Below are positions 37,938-48,858 of a DNA stretch of 64,000 bases, in pieces (the first letter of the stretch is position 1; the number at the start of each line of letters is the position of its first letter). Made by a program: the position numbers and the translations under genes. Origin of the DNA: Woeseiaceae bacterium. GTDB taxonomy: Bacteria; Pseudomonadota; Gammaproteobacteria; Steroidobacterales; Woeseiaceae. The notes under the pieces were generated by a model that was not told the origin of the DNA, ran no database searches, and saw nothing but the letters and a program-made list of their open reading frames with translations. The stretch lies in the NCBI GenBank assembly GCA_021773055.1, contig JAJFKV010000064.1, forward strand, positions 62,001 through 126,000, given 5' to 3'.

Positions 37938-40736
37938 ATGACAAAGGTCAGGATACTGGCGGCAGCCATCTTGCTGCTCTCAATTTCGGCGGCAATGGCC
38001 GCGGAAGACACCGAATGGACTGAAACACTTGAGCGAATTTCCTCAGGTGTTGTGTCTATCCGCGTGGATAGCACCCGGGCATTCGATACGGAATGGAACT
38101 CAACCTCGCAGGCGACCGGTTTTGTTGTCGATGCGGAGCGTGGGATTATTCTTACCAATCGCCATGTCGTGACGCCCGGCCCGGTTACTGCCGAGGCAGT
38201 CTTCCGCAATAATGAAGAGGTTCGGTTAACGCCGATTTATCGTGACCCCGTCCACGACTTCGGGTTCTTCCGTTACGACCCGTCTGCATTGCAGTACATC
38301 GACCCGGCGGAACTACCGCTGGTTCCGGATGGTGCAGGTATCGGCAAAGAGATCAGGGTCATCGGCAATGATGCCGGTGAACAACTCTCCATCCTCGCGG
38401 GCACAATCGCGCGCCTGGATCGCAAGGCGCCCACTTATGGGCGTGGCAAGTACAACGACTTCAATACTTTTTACTATCAGGCAGCGTCCGGGACCTCCGG
38501 TGGGTCATCGGGTTCGCCGGTCGTGAATATCGACGGTGAAGTCGTAGCATTGAATGCCGGTGCCAACAGTTCGGCCGCCAGTAGTTTCTTCCTGCCGCTG
38601 GATCGCATAGCGCGCGCACTTCAGGAAATACGTTCCGGAGAGCCGGTGTCACGCGGCACGCTTCAGACAACATTTCAAAGTAAGCCATTCGACGAGCTAC
38701 GGCGACTGGGTCTGACGTCTGAATCCGAACGCCAGGCACGCTCGAGAAACTCTGAACAGACCAGCATGCTGACCATAGGTCATGTGATCCCAATGTCGCC
38801 GGCCGCGGGAAAATTGGCATCGGGCGATATTCTTATTCGAGTCAATGGCGAAATGGTCACCGAGTTTATTCCGCTTGAGTCCATTCTTGACGAACATGTC
38901 GGTGAGGAAATTGAGTTAGAGATTGAGCGCGGCGGCCGGACTATCGTCAGCAGTATAATAGTCGACGATCTGCACGGGATAACGCCGGATGAGTATCTGG
39001 AGTTCGGCGACGGTATCGTGAATACGCTGTCCTATCAGCAAGCGCGACACTACAACCGCCAACCGAGAGGAGTCTATGTTGCCAATCCGGGCTACCTGTT
39101 CTCAAAATCAGCGATTCCTCGTGGTGCGGTCATTATCGAGATGGACGGCGCGCCAGTTGATGATCTCGATGATTTCGAGGCGGCGCTCGAGAAGCTCGCT
39201 GACGGCGAACGAGCCAAGGTTCGTTATGTCGACATGGAAAATCCGCAAAATTCGGTGGTTCGATTGCTGGAAATGGATCGCGTCTGGTTTCGCGCACAGC
39301 GCTGCATTCGAGACGACGCGGCGGGCGCATGGCCGTGCCGTGCGCTGGCCGATGGCCCGAAGTCCTCACCAGCGGAAGTCGGTAGCACACAACTGAAATC
39401 CTATGATGATCCTCGTCTTAAGAAGATTTCCCCGTCGCTGGTCGTTGTGACTTTTGACTTACCGTATACCTTATCCGGCGTTTCAGAGCGGCATTACTAC
39501 GGCACTGGCCTCATCGTCGACAAAGAACGCGGCTACGTTGTTGTTGATCGCAATACGGTTCCGATCGCGATCGGCGATGTGTCGATAACCTTTGCCGGTT
39601 CACTGGAAGTTGCGGCGAAGGTTGAGCAACTGCACCCATTGCATAATTTTGCGATCGTATCCTATGACCCGAAGAGTATAGGTGACACGCCGGTCAAGGC
39701 GGCCGAGTTTTATACCAAAGCATTAAAGCCCGGAGACGATGTCTGGGTTGTAGGCATCAAAGCCGATCATCAGCTCGCGCATCAGCACAGCACGGTTTCA
39801 TCGGTCGACCCCCTGTTGCTGCCATTGTCGAGGACGTTGCGCTTTCGGGATTCGAATATCGAAGGTATCGATCTGGTCACCGCACCCACGGACTTTGACG
39901 GCGTTTTGGTCGACAAGAAGGGTCGAGTAGCGGCGACCTGGTCAAGCTTCGTTCTGCAATCGGGGAACGATGCTTCGCAGTTTAATCGCGGTGTCGGCAG
40001 CGAAGTTATTTTACAATTCCTCGATACCGTTCGTGATGGCAAGCCGTTTTATTCACTGGAAGCGGAATTTGTCTATGCACCGTTGTTTGCCGCCCGCAAG
40101 ATGGGTGTTGATGAAGACTGGATCGCACGCCTGGAAGACAACAATCCGGTGCGCCGCAGAGCGTTGAGCGTGACGCGCCTGGTTGCTGATACAGCGGCGG
40201 CCAGACTTCTCAAGAATGGCGATATGGTGCTCGCGATAGATGGCAAAGTAGTAACGTCTTACAGCGCGCTCGAGAAAGCGGTCCAAAAGCCGGAAGTTGT
40301 GGTCACCGTTTGGCGGGATGATGCTGTGCAGAATCTTACAGTACAGACGGCGGCTCTGACCGGTCGTGGAATCGACCGGGCAGTCTCCTGGGCCGGCGCA
40401 CTGCTGCAGAACCCGCATCGCGCGATGGCGGCACAGCGCGGTGTTGGCACAAACGGGGTTTATGTTGCCTATTTTAGTTACGGATCGCCAGCAACGCGGT
40501 ACGGACTTTGGGCGGGCCGGCGCGTGGTGGAGGTGAATGAAACGGTAACACCGGATTTGCAAGCGTTCGTCGATGCTGTAAAAGATATTGAGCATCGAGA
40601 GTCGGTGCGACTAAAGACCGTGACGTGGAACGGTACTACTGAGGTCATAACACTGAAGCTTGATAATCAATACTGGCCAGCTTACGAGATTCGTCGCCAG
40701 GAAAACGGTTGGAGGCGCACAGACTTTGGGTCGTAG
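37938..40736 (+). CDS. NMA111-type tandem HtrA/PDZ serine protease, exported
   Basis: Signal peptide; protease domain 1 with TNRHVV, DPVHDFGF, SGGSSGSPVVNIDG; PDZ repeats; second HtrA-like domain lacking triad; 932 aa. Confidence 0.9.
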   Translation: MTKVRILAAAILLLSISAAMAAEDTEWTETLERISSGVVSIRVDSTRAFDTEWNSTSQATGFVVDAERGIILTNRHVVTPGPVTAEAVFRNNEEVRLTPIYRDPVHDFGFFRYDPSALQYIDPAELPLVPDGAGIGKEIRVIGNDAGEQLSILAGTIARLDRKAPTYGRGKYNDFNTFYYQAASGTSGGSSGSPVVNIDGEVVALNAGANSSAASSFFLPLDRIARALQEIRSGEPVSRGTLQTTFQSKPFDELRRLGLTSESERQARSRNSEQTSMLTIGHVIPMSPAAGKLASGDILIRVNGEMVTEFIPLESILDEHVGEEIELEIERGGRTIVSSIIVDDLHGITPDEYLEFGDGIVNTLSYQQARHYNRQPRGVYVANPGYLFSKSAIPRGAVIIEMDGAPVDDLDDFEAALEKLADGERAKVRYVDMENPQNSVVRLLEMDRVWFRAQRCIRDDAAGAWPCRALADGPKSSPAEVGSTQLKSYDDPRLKKISPSLVVVTFDLPYTLSGVSERHYYGTGLIVDKERGYVVVDRNTVPIAIGDVSITFAGSLEVAAKVEQLHPLHNFAIVSYDPKSIGDTPVKAAEFYTKALKPGDDVWVVGIKADHQLAHQHSTVSSVDPLLLPLSRTLRFRDSNIEGIDLVTAPTDFDGVLVDKKGRVAATWSSFVLQSGNDASQFNRGVGSEVILQFLDTVRDGKPFYSLEAEFVYAPLFAARKMGVDEDWIARLEDNNPVRRRALSVTRLVADTAAARLLKNGDMVLAIDGKVVTSYSALEKAVQKPEVVVTVWRDDAVQNLTVQTAALTGRGIDRAVSWAGALLQNPHRAMAAQRGVGTNGVYVAYFSYGSPATRYGLWAGRRVVEVNETVTPDLQAFVDAVKDIEHRESVRLKTVTWNGTTEVITLKLDNQYWPAYEIRRQENGWRRTDFGS

Positions 40737-41685
40737 GTCAAAAGTTACTGCGAGATTGTTCCTGCCGCTGGCGGCGCTGACGATACTAATTGTCAGTTAC
40801 TCGCACGCGCAGACGATGTACAAGTATCGCGGTGAAGCCGGCGAATGGATATATACCGATCGCAAACCCATGGCCGCGGAAACCGTCGAGGTGCGCAAGC
40901 TGGAAACTACGTTTATCGTGCCTGAATTTTCCGTGACCCACGACGTGCTCGGCAGGACGATCGAGTTCGTCGCGCACAATGAGTTTTATGCGCCCGTTGA
41001 AGTCCTGCTTGAATTCGTCGAGATAACCGGCCTCACCTATCCGGATCCGGACCAGATACTGCGTTGGGTGATCGAACCACGCAGCGATCAGTTGCTGCTG
41101 ACTCTCGAGGCCCTGGAGGAAGTCGATGCGCCGCATGTCGAGTATCAGTTCGAGTACATGCCGGGCGACCCGACCGCACATCATCAGGCTGGAGATGGCT
41201 ACGTGGCGCCATTTTCTGCGGGGCGTAACTTTCCGGTTACTCAGGCGTACCCGGATTCGATTACGCATCAAACTCTCGACAGTGTCTATGCGGTTGATAT
41301 CGTGATGCCGATCGGCACAGACGTTCTTGCAGCACGCGGCGGTGTGGTGTTCGACGTCGCGTCGGACAACTATCGAGGTGGACTCGATCTTTCGCGCGAC
41401 GGGCAGGCGGCAAATATCGTTCGAATACTGCACGATGACGGTACGTTCTCGCTGTATGCGCACCTGAACTGGAATTCTATTCGTGTTAAACCCGGTGACC
41501 GTGTTCGCGCGGGCCAATACATTGCGGATTCCGGTAATACCGGATTTAGTAGTGGGCCGCATTTGCATTTCGCGGTACAAAGAAACTCCGGGCTAAACAT
41601 TCAGTCATTACCGGTTGTATTCAAGGGGCCAAACTCGAACCGCGTTGTTCCTGCAACCGGTGACGTGCTAACCGCATATCCGTAG
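40726..41685 (+). CDS. M23 family metallopeptidase with N-terminal DUF4124-like region
   Basis: MYKYRGEAGEWIYTDRKP; M23 motif VLAARGGVVFDVASD...SLYAHLNWNSIRVKPGDRVRAGQYIADSGNTGFSSGPHLHFAVQ; start codon uncertain (TTG ~40726). Confidence 0.9.
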   Translation: MGRRSKVTARLFLPLAALTILIVSYSHAQTMYKYRGEAGEWIYTDRKPMAAETVEVRKLETTFIVPEFSVTHDVLGRTIEFVAHNEFYAPVEVLLEFVEITGLTYPDPDQILRWVIEPRSDQLLLTLEALEEVDAPHVEYQFEYMPGDPTAHHQAGDGYVAPFSAGRNFPVTQAYPDSITHQTLDSVYAVDIVMPIGTDVLAARGGVVFDVASDNYRGGLDLSRDGQAANIVRILHDDGTFSLYAHLNWNSIRVKPGDRVRAGQYIADSGNTGFSSGPHLHFAVQRNSGLNIQSLPVVFKGPNSNRVVPATGDVLTAYP

Positions 41686-41700
41686 GGGCATTCAAACAGG

Positions 41701-42132
41701 ATGGATATTCTAGCGTCACCGATTGGTGTACTGATTATTTTGGTAATCGTCACGATTGCGGCCTTCGTTTATGAACCGGCCAAATACGTCGGCGTTTGGC
41801 GCGAAATAGCAACCCGCTACGAAACGGACCGGCGCCCGGTTTCGGTCGCGTTTCCCGGAGAGAAGGTATCGCTGGGTGTATTCGAATTTGCACATATCGA
41901 TGCGGGCCTTGACGACGAGGGTTTCTGGATGCTGTATGACGGCCCCGCTGAAAAAAAAGCGCCTGACTGTGTTCTCGTGCCCTGGGATTGCATTCGCTTC
42001 AAGCAGGCGGAGGAAAAGCGACACAATTTTCAAATTCGATTGAAGTCGCCGCTTGATTTTTATGTGTCGCCAGAGCTGGGCGAAGCATTGCAACGACGCA
42101 GTCAGAGCATGCCGACGCAGCAACAGTCGTGA
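41701..42132 (+). CDS. Hypothetical membrane-anchored protein
   Basis: 143 aa; N-terminal TM; co-directional and overlapping the next gene. Confidence 0.65.
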   Translation: MDILASPIGVLIILVIVTIAAFVYEPAKYVGVWREIATRYETDRRPVSVAFPGEKVSLGVFEFAHIDAGLDDEGFWMLYDGPAEKKAPDCVLVPWDCIRFKQAEEKRHNFQIRLKSPLDFYVSPELGEALQRRSQSMPTQQQS

Positions 42133-42149
42133 GCGGCCCCACCGGGTCC

Positions 42150-42650
42150 ATGCGTTTTCTTGTTCTGTGCACCGGTAATTCTTGCCGCAGCATATTGGCG
42201 GAGGTGTTGTTCAATGAGCTCGGCACCGGCAAGGTCGTAGCGCACAGCGCAGGTAGCCATCCAGCCGGCGAGGTCAATCCGGCCGCCTTAGACAAGCTCG
42301 AAAGAGAAGGTCATTCGACAGTGGGACTAAGCTCCAAATCCTGGGATGAGTTCAGTGGCGCAGGCGCACCCGAGATCGATATCGTCATTACTGTCTGTGA
42401 CAGCGCGGCCGGCGAGTCCTGCCCGCTTTGGAACGGCGCGCCCGTAAGCGCTCATTGGGGTATCCCGGATCCTGCCGACGCCAGTGCGGCAGCGGCGGAA
42501 GCAGCATTTGATAAGGCATACCGGCAATTGCGATCGCGAATTGAGCAAACGCTTCAATTACCGATGCAAAGCATGGATATCAGATATCGAAAAGATGCAC
42601 TGCAGCGTATTCACGATGCTTGCAACACAAGGGAAGGAAAGCTGGGGTAG
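42150..42650 (+). CDS. arsC: LMW phosphatase-type arsenate reductase
   Basis: MRFLVLCTGNSCRSILAEVLFNELG P-loop CX5R; ...WGIPDPADA; second Cys pair region VTVCDSAAGESCPLW. Confidence 0.88.
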   Translation: MRFLVLCTGNSCRSILAEVLFNELGTGKVVAHSAGSHPAGEVNPAALDKLEREGHSTVGLSSKSWDEFSGAGAPEIDIVITVCDSAAGESCPLWNGAPVSAHWGIPDPADASAAAAEAAFDKAYRQLRSRIEQTLQLPMQSMDIRYRKDALQRIHDACNTREGKLG

Positions 42651-42698
42651 TATTCTCAACGCGTTGATCAAAAGGTACTCGTACAGGGAGATTCGAAC

Positions 42699-43226
42699 AT
42701 GCATATCGTATTGGGCCTGCTGACGACCATCGTCACAATTTTGTATTTGCTGGACAGGGCGGGAATCGATATTGGCTGGCTCAATCCCTTCCACTGGCGA
42801 AGACGCAGAGCCTGGTCGAACCAATACCACGGCGATCCGATCTACTCGGTTAAAGACCCGTTGCACGTTGCTGCTTTGCTGGTCATCGGCGTTGCGAAAA
42901 TCGAGGGTGATCTCAGCTCCGAGCAAAAGCAGTTATTGCTGGATCAGTTTTCGACGACTTTTTCCATGGACAAATCAGAAGCCTCGGGGTTGTTGGGCTC
43001 GGCAGCGCATTTATTGGCGGCACCACAATTGGTTGGATCTCAACTGGAGAAGCTAGCGGAAAGAAACAAGGGCAGCTTTTCCCATGAACAAGCGGAATCT
43101 GTTATTCAGATGATGCACACAGTCGCATCTGCGAGCGGCAGCCTGTCAGGAGAGCAGTGCAGCTACATTGACGGCATGCGCTCGTTGTTGGCGCCGACAC
43201 CAAAAGCGGCTGGGCCCTGGAATTAG
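42699..43226 (+). CDS. TerB-like domain membrane protein
   Basis: N-terminal TM; helical '[51 protein letters not shown]' resembling TerB-like region. Confidence 0.55.
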   Translation: MHIVLGLLTTIVTILYLLDRAGIDIGWLNPFHWRRRRAWSNQYHGDPIYSVKDPLHVAALLVIGVAKIEGDLSSEQKQLLLDQFSTTFSMDKSEASGLLGSAAHLLAAPQLVGSQLEKLAERNKGSFSHEQAESVIQMMHTVASASGSLSGEQCSYIDGMRSLLAPTPKAAGPWN

Positions 43227-45262
43227 CCCGCACTCGCCTCGCTAATTTGCGCGGCCAGTGCCTCCCAGGTCGTGACCGGCATTTCGCAATGAGTGCCAAC
43301 GCATCGGTAGGCGACCGTCTCTCCAGCAATTTCTTTTCGATCTGCGAGGGCGCCCGGCAGACCTTCCTCTTCGGATTCGATCGCAAATACCATGCGCCGG
43401 GGTGCATAGATTTTGGCGGCAGAACTACGCCAGCGAGCGATTTCAACGGCCTCGCCACGAATGACAATAATCTCCGGGTGGGTCAGATATTCCTCGAGGA
43501 CCGTTAACAAGCTGACATGCCCGTGCGGGTATTCTTCGATGGCCTGCCAGGTACCGCGCAGGGTTCTTTCAGCAGCGGCGAGGTAACGAGTCTCGCCGAG
43601 CAGGAAACCGAGTCGCTGTAAAGCGAACGCGGCGATCCCATTACCTGACGGTACAGCTTCGTCCGCGATCGATTTCGGTCTGTGCATGAGCGCTTCGTGG
43701 TCGTTGGCCGTGAAGTAGAACGCGCCACTTTCTCCATCTTCGAAAAATTCCAGCATCAGCTCTGCGAGTTGTACTGCGAACTCCAGATGCCGGCTATTCC
43801 AGTCCGATTGCAGCAGTTCGAGCAATGCGTCAAGCAAGAATGCATGATCGTCCAGATACGCCGGAAAGCGCGCCTTGCCATCCTTGTAACTCGCCAGTAG
43901 TCGCCCGTCCTCGATCAGGTTTTGCCTAATGAAATCAACCGCGTCACGTGCGGCCGACGTTAGTTCCGGTCGTTCCAGTGAGCGCCCGGCGATCGCCAGC
44001 CCCCGAATGGCGAGCGCGTTCCATGATGTCAGCTGTTTTTCATCACGGTCAGGCGCGACACGTTTGACGCGCTCATCAAGTAGTATTTTCTTTGATCGTT
44101 CAATCGAATCTCGAGCATCGTCATCAGCGACTGCTTCGCGTACCGTAAGATGCCATTGGCCTTCAAAATTCGCAGCCTGCTTGAGTCCAAATCTGTTCGC
44201 AAATACTTCGTAGTCGTCGCCGAGAAGTTCTTCTACCTCACCCGGCGTCCACAAATAGTACAAACCTTCCTCACCTTCCGAGTCCGCATCACGTGACGAA
44301 AAGAATCCGCCACCAGCGGCCCGCATGTCGACCAGCATCCAGTCTGCTGTTGCATTCGCAATGTCCACGAACAGTGTTTCTCCTGTCGCCAATGCCGCTT
44401 GCGCGTATGAGGCCAGCAACGGTCCGTTGTCGTAGAGCATTTTTTCGAAATGCGGGATCTGCCAGTACCGATCGACCGCATAACGACAAAACCCACCGCC
44501 CACATGATCGAAAATTCCACCGTCAGCCATACGCGTTAACGTGAGCGTCGACATTAACAGCGCATCAAGATCGGGTTCTGTATCGTTGGCGCTGGAGCGC
44601 CAGTGGCGCAACAGTCGATCAATGCTTGCCGGGTGTGGAAACTTGGGTGCTGAGCCAAATCCGCCGTAATCGCGATCAAATGATTGTGCAAACGTGTCGC
44701 GAGCCTTGAGTAACGGGGCGGCAGTGAGGGTTACGTTGTCATCGCTGCCAGCGGGTTCGAGTTTCTTGAGAACGTCCAGCAGTTGACTGCTTTGAGTACG
44801 GACTTCGTCGCGTTGCTCCGTATAGTAGGCCGCGACTTTTTCCAGCAGGTCTGCAAAAGCGGGCAAGCCGTGACGAGCTTCACTCGGAAAGTAGGTGCCA
44901 CCGAAAAACGGCCGCTGATTCTCACCGTCCAAGAACATGGTCAACGGCCATCCACCGCCGCGCTGCGTCAACAACTGGTGCGCTGTCTGGTAGATCTTAT
45001 CGACGTCCGGACGTTCTTCACGGTCCACCTTGACGTTCACGAAGAGTCGATTCATGACTTCGGCAATCGCCTCATCCTCGAACGACTCATGCGCCATGAC
45101 GTGGCACCAATGGCAGGCCGAGTAGCCAACCGACAGCAGCACCGGTTTGCCCGTGTCCCGGGCCTCTCTGAAGGCCTCATCGCCCCACGGAAACCAGTCG
45201 ACCGGATTGTCGGCGTGTTGCTGGAGGTAGGGGCTGGACTCCTCGGACAGGCGATTAGACAT
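43223..45262 (-). CDS. Thioredoxin domain-containing protein (DUF255/YyaL, spermatogenesis-associated 20-like)
   Basis: [61 protein letters not shown]. Confidence 0.95.
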   Translation of the reverse strand: MSNRLSEESSPYLQQHADNPVDWFPWGDEAFREARDTGKPVLLSVGYSACHWCHVMAHESFEDEAIAEVMNRLFVNVKVDREERPDVDKIYQTAHQLLTQRGGGWPLTMFLDGENQRPFFGGTYFPSEARHGLPAFADLLEKVAAYYTEQRDEVRTQSSQLLDVLKKLEPAGSDDNVTLTAAPLLKARDTFAQSFDRDYGGFGSAPKFPHPASIDRLLRHWRSSANDTEPDLDALLMSTLTLTRMADGGIFDHVGGGFCRYAVDRYWQIPHFEKMLYDNGPLLASYAQAALATGETLFVDIANATADWMLVDMRAAGGGFFSSRDADSEGEEGLYYLWTPGEVEELLGDDYEVFANRFGLKQAANFEGQWHLTVREAVADDDARDSIERSKKILLDERVKRVAPDRDEKQLTSWNALAIRGLAIAGRSLERPELTSAARDAVDFIRQNLIEDGRLLASYKDGKARFPAYLDDHAFLLDALLELLQSDWNSRHLEFAVQLAELMLEFFEDGESGAFYFTANDHEALMHRPKSIADEAVPSGNGIAAFALQRLGFLLGETRYLAAAERTLRGTWQAIEEYPHGHVSLLTVLEEYLTHPEIIVIRGEAVEIARWRSSAAKIYAPRRMVFAIESEEEGLPGALADRKEIAGETVAYRCVGTHCEMPVTTWEALAAQISEASAG

Positions 45263-45350
45263 TATTGAGCGACCTCGGGTGGCGGCCACTATGACCGGCT
45301 GTGGAAACTGACTATGATACGCGTCTTACCAAGGCGACTAGCAGGATTTC

Positions 45351-46130
45351 ATGCTGACATATCCCGAGATCGATCCGATCATATTTGCGCTTGGACCGCT
45401 CAAAATACGCTGGTACGGCTTGATGTACGTTATTGCCTTTCTCCTGGCCTGGTGGCTGGCAAAGCGTCGCTGCGGACGCGCGGATTCTCCCGTCAATTCC
45501 GAACAGGTCGACGATCTGCTGTTCTACGGCATGCTGGGCGTGATCATCGGTGGCCGCGTTGGATACGCGGTCGTCTACGGATGGGATCAACTCACCAGCG
45601 ATCCACTGTATCTCTTCAAGATCACGCAGGGCGGCATGTCGTTCCACGGCGGTCTCGCGGGTGTAATGACGGCGATGTGGCTGTACGGCCGAAAACTTGG
45701 CCACTCGCTCTGGCGCATGACGGATTTCGTCGCCCCGATCGTGCCGCTGGGCCTCGGCTTCGGCCGTATTGGCAATTTCATCAATGGCGAACTCTGGGGA
45801 AAACAGACGGACGTCGCCTGGTCATTCATCGTAAACGGCGTCTCTGTACACGCATCGCAACTCTATGAAGCCATTCTGGAGGGCTTCGTACTGTTCGCGA
45901 TCCTGTGGATTTATTCCGCAAAGCCGCGTCCGTACCTTGCAGTTTCAGGCATGTTTCTTCTGTTCTACGGAATTTTCCGCTTCACGGTCGAGTTCTACCG
46001 TATCCCCGATGCGCACCTGGACTACCTCGCGCTTGGATGGGTAACGATGGGGCAAATTCTCAGCGCACCGATGATTCTTGCCGGCCTGATACTGGTCGTC
46101 ATGGCGTATCGCGCGGAGGCAAAAACCTGA
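45351..46130 (+). CDS. lgt: Prolipoprotein diacylglyceryl transferase
   Basis: [38 protein letters not shown] motifs. Confidence 0.97.
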   Translation: MLTYPEIDPIIFALGPLKIRWYGLMYVIAFLLAWWLAKRRCGRADSPVNSEQVDDLLFYGMLGVIIGGRVGYAVVYGWDQLTSDPLYLFKITQGGMSFHGGLAGVMTAMWLYGRKLGHSLWRMTDFVAPIVPLGLGFGRIGNFINGELWGKQTDVAWSFIVNGVSVHASQLYEAILEGFVLFAILWIYSAKPRPYLAVSGMFLLFYGIFRFTVEFYRIPDAHLDYLALGWVTMGQILSAPMILAGLILVVMAYRAEAKT

Positions 46131-46131
46131 G

Positions 46132-46926
46132 ATGCAGCAATACCTTGATCTCATGCGCCATGTGCGCGACACCGGTACAGTTAAAAGTGATCGCACGGGC
46201 ACGGGCACGGTCAGCGTATTTGGCCACCAGATGCGTTTCGATTTGAGTGACGGTTTCCCGCTGGTCACAACCAAGAAACTGCACCTGCGCTCCATAATTC
46301 ACGAGTTGCTCTGGTTTCTGAGTGGCGACAGCAATATTCGGTACCTCAAAGAAAACGGTGTTTCGATCTGGGATGACTGGGCCGATGAGGATGGCGAGCT
46401 TGGGCCTGTCTATGGTGTGCAATGGCGTAACTGGCCGACACCGGATGGCCGCAGCGTCGACCAGATTTCCCAAATCGTGCGGCAGTTACGCGAGACGCCC
46501 GATTCCCGACGCATTCTTCTCAGTGCCTGGAATGTTGCCGAGATCGAACACATGGCGCTGCCGCCCTGTCATTGCCTGTTTCAGTTCTACGTGGCCGACG
46601 GCAAGTTGTCGTGTCAGCTGTACCAGCGTAGCTGCGATATATTTCTGGGTGTGCCGTTTAACATTGCTTCCTACGCACTGCTCACTCATATGCTTGCGCA
46701 TCAGGTCGATCTGGCCGTTGGCGATTTCGTCTGGACGGGTGGTGATTGTCACTTGTATGCCAATCATCTTGAGCAGGCCGATGAGCAATTGAGTCGTAAG
46801 CCGATGCCGTTACCTCAACTGGCCATCAGACGTCGGCCGGACAGTATTTTCGACTACAAGTTTGAAGACTTCGAGATCCTCGACTACGAGTCTCATCCGC
46901 ACATCAAAGCCGCCATCGCGGTCTAG
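46132..46926 (+). CDS. thyA: Thymidylate synthase
   Basis: [19 protein letters not shown]; catalytic [32 protein letters not shown]. Confidence 0.98.
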   Translation: MQQYLDLMRHVRDTGTVKSDRTGTGTVSVFGHQMRFDLSDGFPLVTTKKLHLRSIIHELLWFLSGDSNIRYLKENGVSIWDDWADEDGELGPVYGVQWRNWPTPDGRSVDQISQIVRQLRETPDSRRILLSAWNVAEIEHMALPPCHCLFQFYVADGKLSCQLYQRSCDIFLGVPFNIASYALLTHMLAHQVDLAVGDFVWTGGDCHLYANHLEQADEQLSRKPMPLPQLAIRRRPDSIFDYKFEDFEILDYESHPHIKAAIAV

Positions 46927-46937
46927 CCGGAACCGTT

Positions 46938-47429
46938 ATGATCAGCATTATCGTTGCGGCGTCCACGAATAACGTAATCGGCGTGCAGGGCGAATTGCCC
47001 TGGAAAATCTCGGACGACCTGAAACGTTTCAAACAACTCACCATGGGCAAGCCCATCGTTATGGGGCGTCTTACCTGGGAGTCGATTGGGCGTCCGTTAC
47101 CCGGGCGGCAAAATATTGTCATCACCCGGCAGCCGGGGTTCTCGGCAGAGGGTTGTGATGTTGTGGGTTCTCCGGCTGCCGCGTTGGACATGGCGGGCGA
47201 TGTAGAGGAGATCATGATTATTGGCGGTGGCCAGATTTATGATTTGTTCCTGCCCAAAGCAGGGCGCTTGTATGTCACGCGGGTGCATACCGAGATCGAA
47301 GGTGATGCGTACTTTCCGCCTGTGGATGCGAGCAGTTGGGAACTCGTTGACCGTGAGGCATTTGCTGCGAATGAAACGAACGAATTCGAGTTTGAATTCA
47401 TTACTTACGATCGGCGTAGTGTCGAGTGA
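46938..47429 (+). CDS. folA: Dihydrofolate reductase
   Basis: ISIIVAASTNNVIGVQGELPWKISDDLKRFKQLTMGKPIVMGRLTWESIGRPLPGR. Confidence 0.97.
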   Translation: MISIIVAASTNNVIGVQGELPWKISDDLKRFKQLTMGKPIVMGRLTWESIGRPLPGRQNIVITRQPGFSAEGCDVVGSPAAALDMAGDVEEIMIIGGGQIYDLFLPKAGRLYVTRVHTEIEGDAYFPPVDASSWELVDREAFAANETNEFEFEFITYDRRSVE

Positions 47430-47492
47430 CCCAAAGCGGCCTTTCTCGCTTTTCATGATGTATGCCCCATCGTTTCTGTCTAGGAGTTTTCA

Positions 47493-47972
47493 ATGAATAC
47501 CGAAAAGGTCAATCGCTGGGTGACGTTGGGCGCGAATGTTGGTGTGTTTCTGGGAGTAGTTCTCCTGATAATTGAACTCAGTTTGAATCGAGACATGATT
47601 CGTGCTCAGACACGCAGTGAGCTATCGGCACAAATTGCGTAACATCTCGAATTGATAGGAAGCGATCCCAAGTTGGCGAGCATTAAACGTCGCGGTGACG
47701 CTGGTGAGGAACTGTCGGCAGATGAGCGAGAACAGTACTTCCTATTGTTCGTTGCCAACAAGCGGTATTGGGAAAACGTGCATTATCAATATCGGCAAGG
47801 CATGTTCGATGAGCACGAATTCGATGCCGAACGAGCTGCATGGCGGCGCCTGATAAACAACAATAAATCGTTCGCAAAAAACTGGTGTCCGATAAGGCGA
47901 TCATTTTCTCCGGAATTTGTAATCGAACTGGAACGCCTCCTCGAAGAAGATGTCTGCGCTGTGACTCGATAA
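47493..47972 (+). pseudogene. Small membrane-anchored protein gene interrupted by an in-frame TAA (codon 50)
   Basis: MNTEKVNRWVTLGANVGVFLGVVLLIIELSLNRDMIRAQTRSELSAQIA*HLELIGSDPKLASIKRRGDAGEELSADEREQYFLLFVANKRYWENVHYQYRQGMFDEHEFDAERAAWRRL...; same frame on both sides of TAA 47640-47642. Confidence 0.75.
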
Positions 47973-48033
47973 TAGAGACGGCAAGCGCAAGAATGAATCG
48001 TTTCATCGCCGTTGCTTCGGCACAGGTCTCGCA

Positions 48034-48849
48034 CTACTGCCCCTGCACCTGAATAACACGCGGTACGCGCTTGTCTAGCCGCACGGCTGTGAGCTGTCGA
48101 CCCCAAACGCAGCCGGTATCAAGACTGATGAGTCGTGGCAACACAATAAGCCCAAGTTGCGACCAGTGGCCGAATACAACGCGTGTTTCGGCTGTCGCCG
48201 GGTTTTGGGCCATATACCAGGGCAACAGATTCTTGCGCGACCGCCACGGTGATCCGGTGTGCGAAAAATTGAGGTTATTGCTTGCTGTGATCATGCGCAT
48301 ACGCGTCAGGCAATTAATAATGAATCGCAGCCGTTTATAGCCAGCCAGTTTTCCCGACCAGCCGTTCGGTGTGTTGCCGTACATTTTTCCGAGCAAAGTC
48401 TCATAATCACCATGTCGAAGTTCTTCCTCAACCTCTGCGGCACGTGCGAGCGTCTTTTTCACGCTCCATTCCGGGTGTGTGCCAGCATGAACCATCAAAG
48501 TGTCCAGAGAGGCGTCGTAATGCGCTAGCGGTTGCTGGCGTAACCACTCGCACAGCTCTTCGGCATCCGGAGCGTTGATGAGATTTTCGAGAGAGCCGAA
48601 TCGCTTTCCGAAGTGCACGGCATCGCTCGACAAAGCCAGGAGATGCAGGTCGTGATTGCCCAGCACGCTGATAGCCGCATCGCCGAGACTCTTAACATAG
48701 CGCAAGGTCTTCAAAGATTTCGGGCCGCGGTTGACGAGATCTCCGGCGAGCCAGAGGGTATCTTGGGACGGGTCAAAATTGAGTGCGTCGAGAAGTCGCC
48801 GGAAAGGGTCGTAGCAACCCTGTATATCGCCGATCGCGTAAACCGCCAT
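48034..48849 (-). CDS. apaH: Symmetrical bis(5'-nucleosyl)-tetraphosphatase
   Basis: AVYAIGDIQGCYDPFRRLLDAL...WLAGDLVNRGPKSLKTLRYV...VLGNHDLHLLAL. Confidence 0.97.
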   Translation of the reverse strand: MAVYAIGDIQGCYDPFRRLLDALNFDPSQDTLWLAGDLVNRGPKSLKTLRYVKSLGDAAISVLGNHDLHLLALSSDAVHFGKRFGSLENLINAPDAEELCEWLRQQPLAHYDASLDTLMVHAGTHPEWSVKKTLARAAEVEEELRHGDYETLLGKMYGNTPNGWSGKLAGYKRLRFIINCLTRMRMITASNNLNFSHTGSPWRSRKNLLPWYMAQNPATAETRVVFGHWSQLGLIVLPRLISLDTGCVWGRQLTAVRLDKRVPRVIQVQGQ

Positions 48850-48858
48850 ACGGCTCGC

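Noticed and set aside
43223-45262. DUF255/thioredoxin-domain protein as a novel system
   Set aside because: Widespread SSP411/YyaL-like family; no unusual context beyond a convergent TerB-like gene.
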